64,000 bases of DNA from an uncultured Erythrobacter sp. (GTDB lineage Bacteria > Pseudomonadota > Alphaproteobacteria > Sphingomonadales > Sphingomonadaceae): NCBI GenBank assembly GCA_947501215.1, contig CANMUS010000002.1, positions 737,726-801,725 on the forward strand. The letters run 5' to 3'. A model generated the notes under the pieces. The model ran no database searches and was not told where the DNA came from. It saw nothing but the letters and a program-made list of their open reading frames with translations. How positions within the stretch are numbered: the first letter of the stretch is position 1; every line of letters starts with the position of its first letter. Of this stretch, positions 61,603-64,000 are shown piece after piece. The translations under genes were made by a program, and so were the position numbers.

Positions 61603-62436
61603 CTATCGCGAAAGCCGGTATTCCATGGAAGTACGAAAGCTTCCTTCAACTGGCGTTCCATCGTTACCCAGCGCCGGTTCGAACCTAGCCGAGCGCATCA
61701 TCCCTTCGCAAGCTGCCGTATCTAAGACCGCGTGGCCGCTTGACCTCAGCACGTTACACGCGCTTACGCGGCCGGTTGGCGCCACCAACAGTTCCACCTC
61801 GACCTGACCCTCCAAGCCGTCGCGTAGCGCGCGGGAAGGATAATTTTGAGCAAGAGAGGCGCGGAAGTTATTGGTAGGCGATGCTTGGCGGGGGCCTAGT
61901 GCAGGCCTATTTTCGCTCGGGCCAAGCTGCGCTCCCGCTCCTACTTCGCGAATCGCGCGACCTGCTGCTTCCGCCTCAGCCGCTGCTATCGCATCTTCCA
62001 CCGCTGCTACTGCTGCCTCCGCTTCCGCTGCTGCAGTCGCTGCGGCTTCTTCGCCCTCTTCTGTCGAACTGGTTACAGGTTCTGCATGATTGGCTTGCTC
62101 GATTTTGTCTTCGTGGCTGAAACTGTCTTGTGTTTCAGAAGTCCACAGGACATCCTCACTGGCTTCATTCGTTCTGTCCGCCAAGAGGGCGTACATTCCC
62201 GCTGCTATCGCAGCGATTCCGAGAACGCCGGCAAGCGAAAAGTAAACCAATTTTCCTCTAGTTGGCTGTTCAAGGGAAGAGGCATAAAGATCGTCATCCG
62301 AACGGGCATCGAAGGTCGTTGCGCCTTGAGCGAGCACTTGCTTCTTCGCGTTCGCAAACTCGTCGTCTGTCAATGCTCCCGCTCGACGAAGTCTAGCCAA
62401 GCCCTCGATTGCCGTCAGCTTATCGGAAGAGTTCAT
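61603..62436 (-). CDS. SHOCT-domain membrane protein with TonB C-terminal domain
   Basis: A 277-residue protein: N-terminal SHOCT motif (about 5-37, 'LARLRRAGALTDDEFANAKK'), a membrane segment (about 63-84), a long Ala/Glu-rich linker (about 125-170) and a TonB-type C-terminal domain (about 205-277, 'LEGQVEVELLVAPTGRVSAC', 'SARFEPALGNDGTPV'). No ExbB/ExbD is nearby. It follows the other SHOCT gene by 13 bases. Confidence 0.82.
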   Translation of the reverse strand: MNSSDKLTAIEGLARLRRAGALTDDEFANAKKQVLAQGATTFDARSDDDLYASSLEQPTRGKLVYFSLAGVLGIAAIAAGMYALLADRTNEASEDVLWTSETQDSFSHEDKIEQANHAEPVTSSTEEGEEAAATAAAEAEAAVAAVEDAIAAAEAEAAGRAIREVGAGAQLGPSENRPALGPRQASPTNNFRASLAQNYPSRALRDGLEGQVEVELLVAPTGRVSACNVLRSSGHAVLDTAACEGMMRSARFEPALGNDGTPVEGSFRTSMEYRLSR

Positions 62437-62449
62437 ATCTTTAACTCGC

Positions 62450-63118
62450 CTACCGCTCGAAACATTCGAGAGACTCGATTCCGGTAATCGTTCGGCCTTC
62501 TTCGCCTTCGCTGGGCGGATCGCTATTCTTTATGGGACACAATACTCGAAGATTGTAGGAGGTGCCGTCAACGACTCCGCTAATAGCGAACTCGGCGTGA
62601 CATTCTCCTCGGACTGACTTGACATCAGTGAAGGCAACTCCGCCATTCTGCCTTAGCTGGCCATAAACGCTGGACTCGATCGGGGAGGACATTGCGAAAT
62701 AAGCGTATAACGCACTGTAAGGACTATCAACACCGGTTGAGGTTTGAACGAATTGGTATCTTTGGCATAGGTCGGCTGAGGGTGCTGCTGCGAGCTGGAT
62801 CTCGGGCTGTTCCAAATCTTTAGTGCTGCTGGCCCCACTTTCATTATTGGCCATCTGGTTGTTCGCGGCTGGCGAGGGGGAAGTGCTCGACCACCAAAGC
62901 ATGATTGCAACGGCGATGACCGCCGCCAGCACTACTATAGGAAGCCAGAAGGCCGTTGATCGGCTGGCGCGAAACTCCTCCGAACCATTCACGGCTGGAG
63001 CAGAATGGGAGAAACTCGCCAAGATGAGAGACTTCTCTTCCGCGAACTCGGCTTCGCTTAGGTGACCTGCCTGGCGCGCAGCCGCTAAGCGCTCGAGCAG
63101 CGCAATTTTTTCAAGCAT
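62450..63118 (-). CDS. SHOCT-domain membrane protein
   Basis: A 222-residue protein with a SHOCT motif at the start ('LLERLAAARQAGHLSEAEFA', about 7-26), a single membrane segment (about 57-75) and a periplasmic part with four cysteines ('SADLCQRYQFV', 'RGECHAEF', 'LRVLCPIKN', 'SLECFER'). Function unknown. It leads a two-gene operon with the TonB-like protein; the two share the SHOCT-membrane-periplasm plan. Confidence 0.75.
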   Translation of the reverse strand: MLEKIALLERLAAARQAGHLSEAEFAEEKSLILASFSHSAPAVNGSEEFRASRSTAFWLPIVVLAAVIAVAIMLWWSSTSPSPAANNQMANNESGASSTKDLEQPEIQLAAAPSADLCQRYQFVQTSTGVDSPYSALYAYFAMSSPIESSVYGQLRQNGGVAFTDVKSVRGECHAEFAISGVVDGTSYNLRVLCPIKNSDPPSEGEEGRTITGIESLECFER

Positions 63119-63410
63119 AAGTCCTCGTCAAGCCCCCATCTTGTCCCCTTGGTGACGCTTCGGGGCCCGCGCGATTAACTTGTCAGTCCGCGCCGAAGTG
63201 GCGCTGGCCATTGAATGTGTTAGCCGATCGAATCCACCATTACGTTATAAAGTTTAGAAATTGATGAAACGCGCGAATAGTCACGTGCAACCAAAGTGAC
63301 TGGCATCGACCCCAGCGCCGTTTGGCGAGGACGGGCTCGGGGGGTGCAGTGCGAACCGGATCTGAGGGTGGAAATGGTGCCGCATATAGGGCCGAACGAG
63401 CGCGGCCGCG
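63119..63410. other. Intergenic region, no gene seen
   Basis: About 290 bases before the last gene cassette. I see no intact reading frame, RNA or clear promoter. It is mixed in composition, with an AT-rich patch at about 63240-63290 that could hold the SHOCT operon promoter. Confidence 0.4.
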
Positions 63411-63782
63411 TCTAAGGGTAATCGTAACGCCTATATCGACGCTTTGGAGCGATACGGGCGTCTAGCACTTCGCGCGCAAACGAATTGCAGAACGACACTG
63501 GAGGCGCTGGCCAAGCTGCACCAGCCGCGCGAGCAGACTGTGCGACACGTGCACGTCAATGAAGGCGGGCAAGCGGTCGTGGCGGACCATTTTCACAATC
63601 ATCCCGGGGGCAAAGGAAATGCCGAAACGAACAAACAATCCCATGCAACCGGAGCGACTGGCAATTGCGCCTCGCTGTCTCGCCCAGACGCGCAAGGGAA
63701 CGGAATGCCAATCACCAGCGGTGAAGGGAAAGAGGCGTTGCCGGATGCACGGAGGGACAAACCCCGGAGCGCCAAAAGGTAA
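63411..63782 (+). pseudogene. Chimeric partner-gene fragment upstream of HGGxSTG copy 3
   Basis: The frame reads 'SKGNRNAYIDALERYGRLAL' then 'RTTLEALAKLHQPREQTVRH' and 'VHVNEGGQAVVADHFHNHPG'. The second part is the usual C-terminus of the gene that precedes HGGxSTG genes in sphingomonads. The first part (KGNRNA) looks like the GN-N block of an HGGxSTG gene, so the two were probably fused by recombination. The frame continues over the HGGxSTG gene, overlapping it out of phase for 164 bases. Confidence 0.5.
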
Positions 63783-63870
63783 TCAAAATGCTTGGAAGCA
63801 TGGCGCGCGCTCTAGGGCTGCGACATTGGTTGCCCGCAAGCTTAGGTCCATATCTAAGTTACTCGTTTAA
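63619..63870 (+). CDS. HGGxSTG domain protein, copy 3
   Basis: An 83-residue protein, the best-preserved of three copies: 'RCLAQTRKGTECQSPAVKGK', 'RRCRMHGGTNPGAPKGNQN' and 'AWKHGARSRAA'. Two Cys-containing knuckles suggest a zinc site. The ribosome site AAAGGA is close to ATG. Its stop lies inside the first 60-bp repeat unit, so the C-terminus may have been shortened when the repeat formed. Family function is unknown; phage links are common. Confidence 0.7.
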   Translation: MPKRTNNPMQPERLAIAPRCLAQTRKGTECQSPAVKGKRRCRMHGGTNPGAPKGNQNAWKHGARSRAATLVARKLRSISKLLV

Positions 63871-64000
63871 ACGCTGTGATGTTTGATGATCACGGGTGCA
63901 CCGTTGGTACGCTTGATGATCACCGTTTAAACGCTGTGATGTTTGATGATCACGGGTGCACCGTTGGTACGCTTGATGATCACCGTTTAAACGCTGTGAT
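63864..64000 (+). repeat. 60-bp perfect tandem repeat, continues past the window
   Basis: Two identical 60-bp units (63864-63923, 63924-63983) and 17 bases of a third. Each unit starts CGTTTAAACG (palindromic) and holds TTGATGATCAC twice, 32 bases apart. It runs off the window edge, so the copy number is unknown. It could be a true minisatellite, an origin-like iteron array, or an assembly artefact at a contig end. Confidence 0.85.

Noticed and set aside
63864..64000. CRISPR array
   Set aside because: The whole 60-bp unit repeats exactly, including the parts that would be spacers. There are no unique spacers and no cas genes in the window.

Overview
The window looks like a chromosomal segment of an alphaproteobacterium of the order Sphingomonadales, probably family Erythrobacteraceae. 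The reasons are the high G+C content, a PhyR/NepR/EcfG general stress response locus, an NDUFA12-type complex I accessory subunit, LptFG, class I PHA synthase with phasin, and many proteins in forms typical of that group. The species call is inference; no marker such as 16S rRNA is present.

Region 1 (0-7.9 kb) is housekeeping: the end of recX, a DUF192 lipoprotein, NDUFA12, a DUF2155 lipoprotein, aat, tRNA-Trp, a LOG-family protein, a glmM-DUF1272-thiD operon with ATGA overlaps, an Fe-type superoxide dismutase and an AI-2E-family permease. Region 2 (8-13.3 kb) is the general stress response: nepR-ecfG, an HWE sensor kinase, phyR, a Crp/Fnr regulator, a candidate GsrN-like small RNA with a C-rich loop, and a single-domain response regulator. 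Three genes or operons there carry GGAAC-N16/17-CGTT promoters, so the locus appears to control itself. Region 3 (13.3-24.8 kb) holds an acetyltransferase-like protein, a fatty acid desaturase, lptF/lptG, clpS, phasin and phaC, an aminotransferase and a crotonase.

Region 4 (24.8-35.9 kb) is the most interesting. Two small genes encode peptides with 20-residue double-glycine leaders whose key residues lie at the same positions. Nearby are a PrsW-like membrane protein, a CHASE2 hybrid histidine kinase, a NarL-type response regulator, a HlyD-type fusion protein and an ABC transporter with a complete C39 leader peptidase. A 16-bp inverted repeat (TAGTGC-N4-GCACTA type) precedes the kinase gene, the second peptide gene and the exporter operon, with a weaker match before the first peptide. 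I read this as a regulated peptide export system, either antimicrobial or signalling. Two unrelated genes (25970-27483) and two tRNAs sit inside it.

Region 5 (36-50.9 kb) carries cysD-cysNC with a divergent LuxR-type regulator and a palindrome between them, an acyl-CoA dehydrogenase pair (one lacking the middle domain), an aldehyde dehydrogenase, a truncated methyltransferase next to an MBL-rhodanese protein, and a complete RND efflux operon.

Region 6 (51-64 kb) is accessory DNA. A P4-type integrase is followed by an AlpA-like regulator, a winged-helix protein, a Toprim primase-like protein, a RepA-like ATPase and a DUF2280 (terminase small subunit-like) protein. This is the layout of a phage satellite or integrative element. 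Beyond it lie two unusual tRNA genes, a MESH1-like alarmone hydrolase, secreted proteins, two SHOCT membrane proteins, several decayed copies of an HGGxSTG-type gene, and a perfect 60-bp tandem repeat at the window edge.
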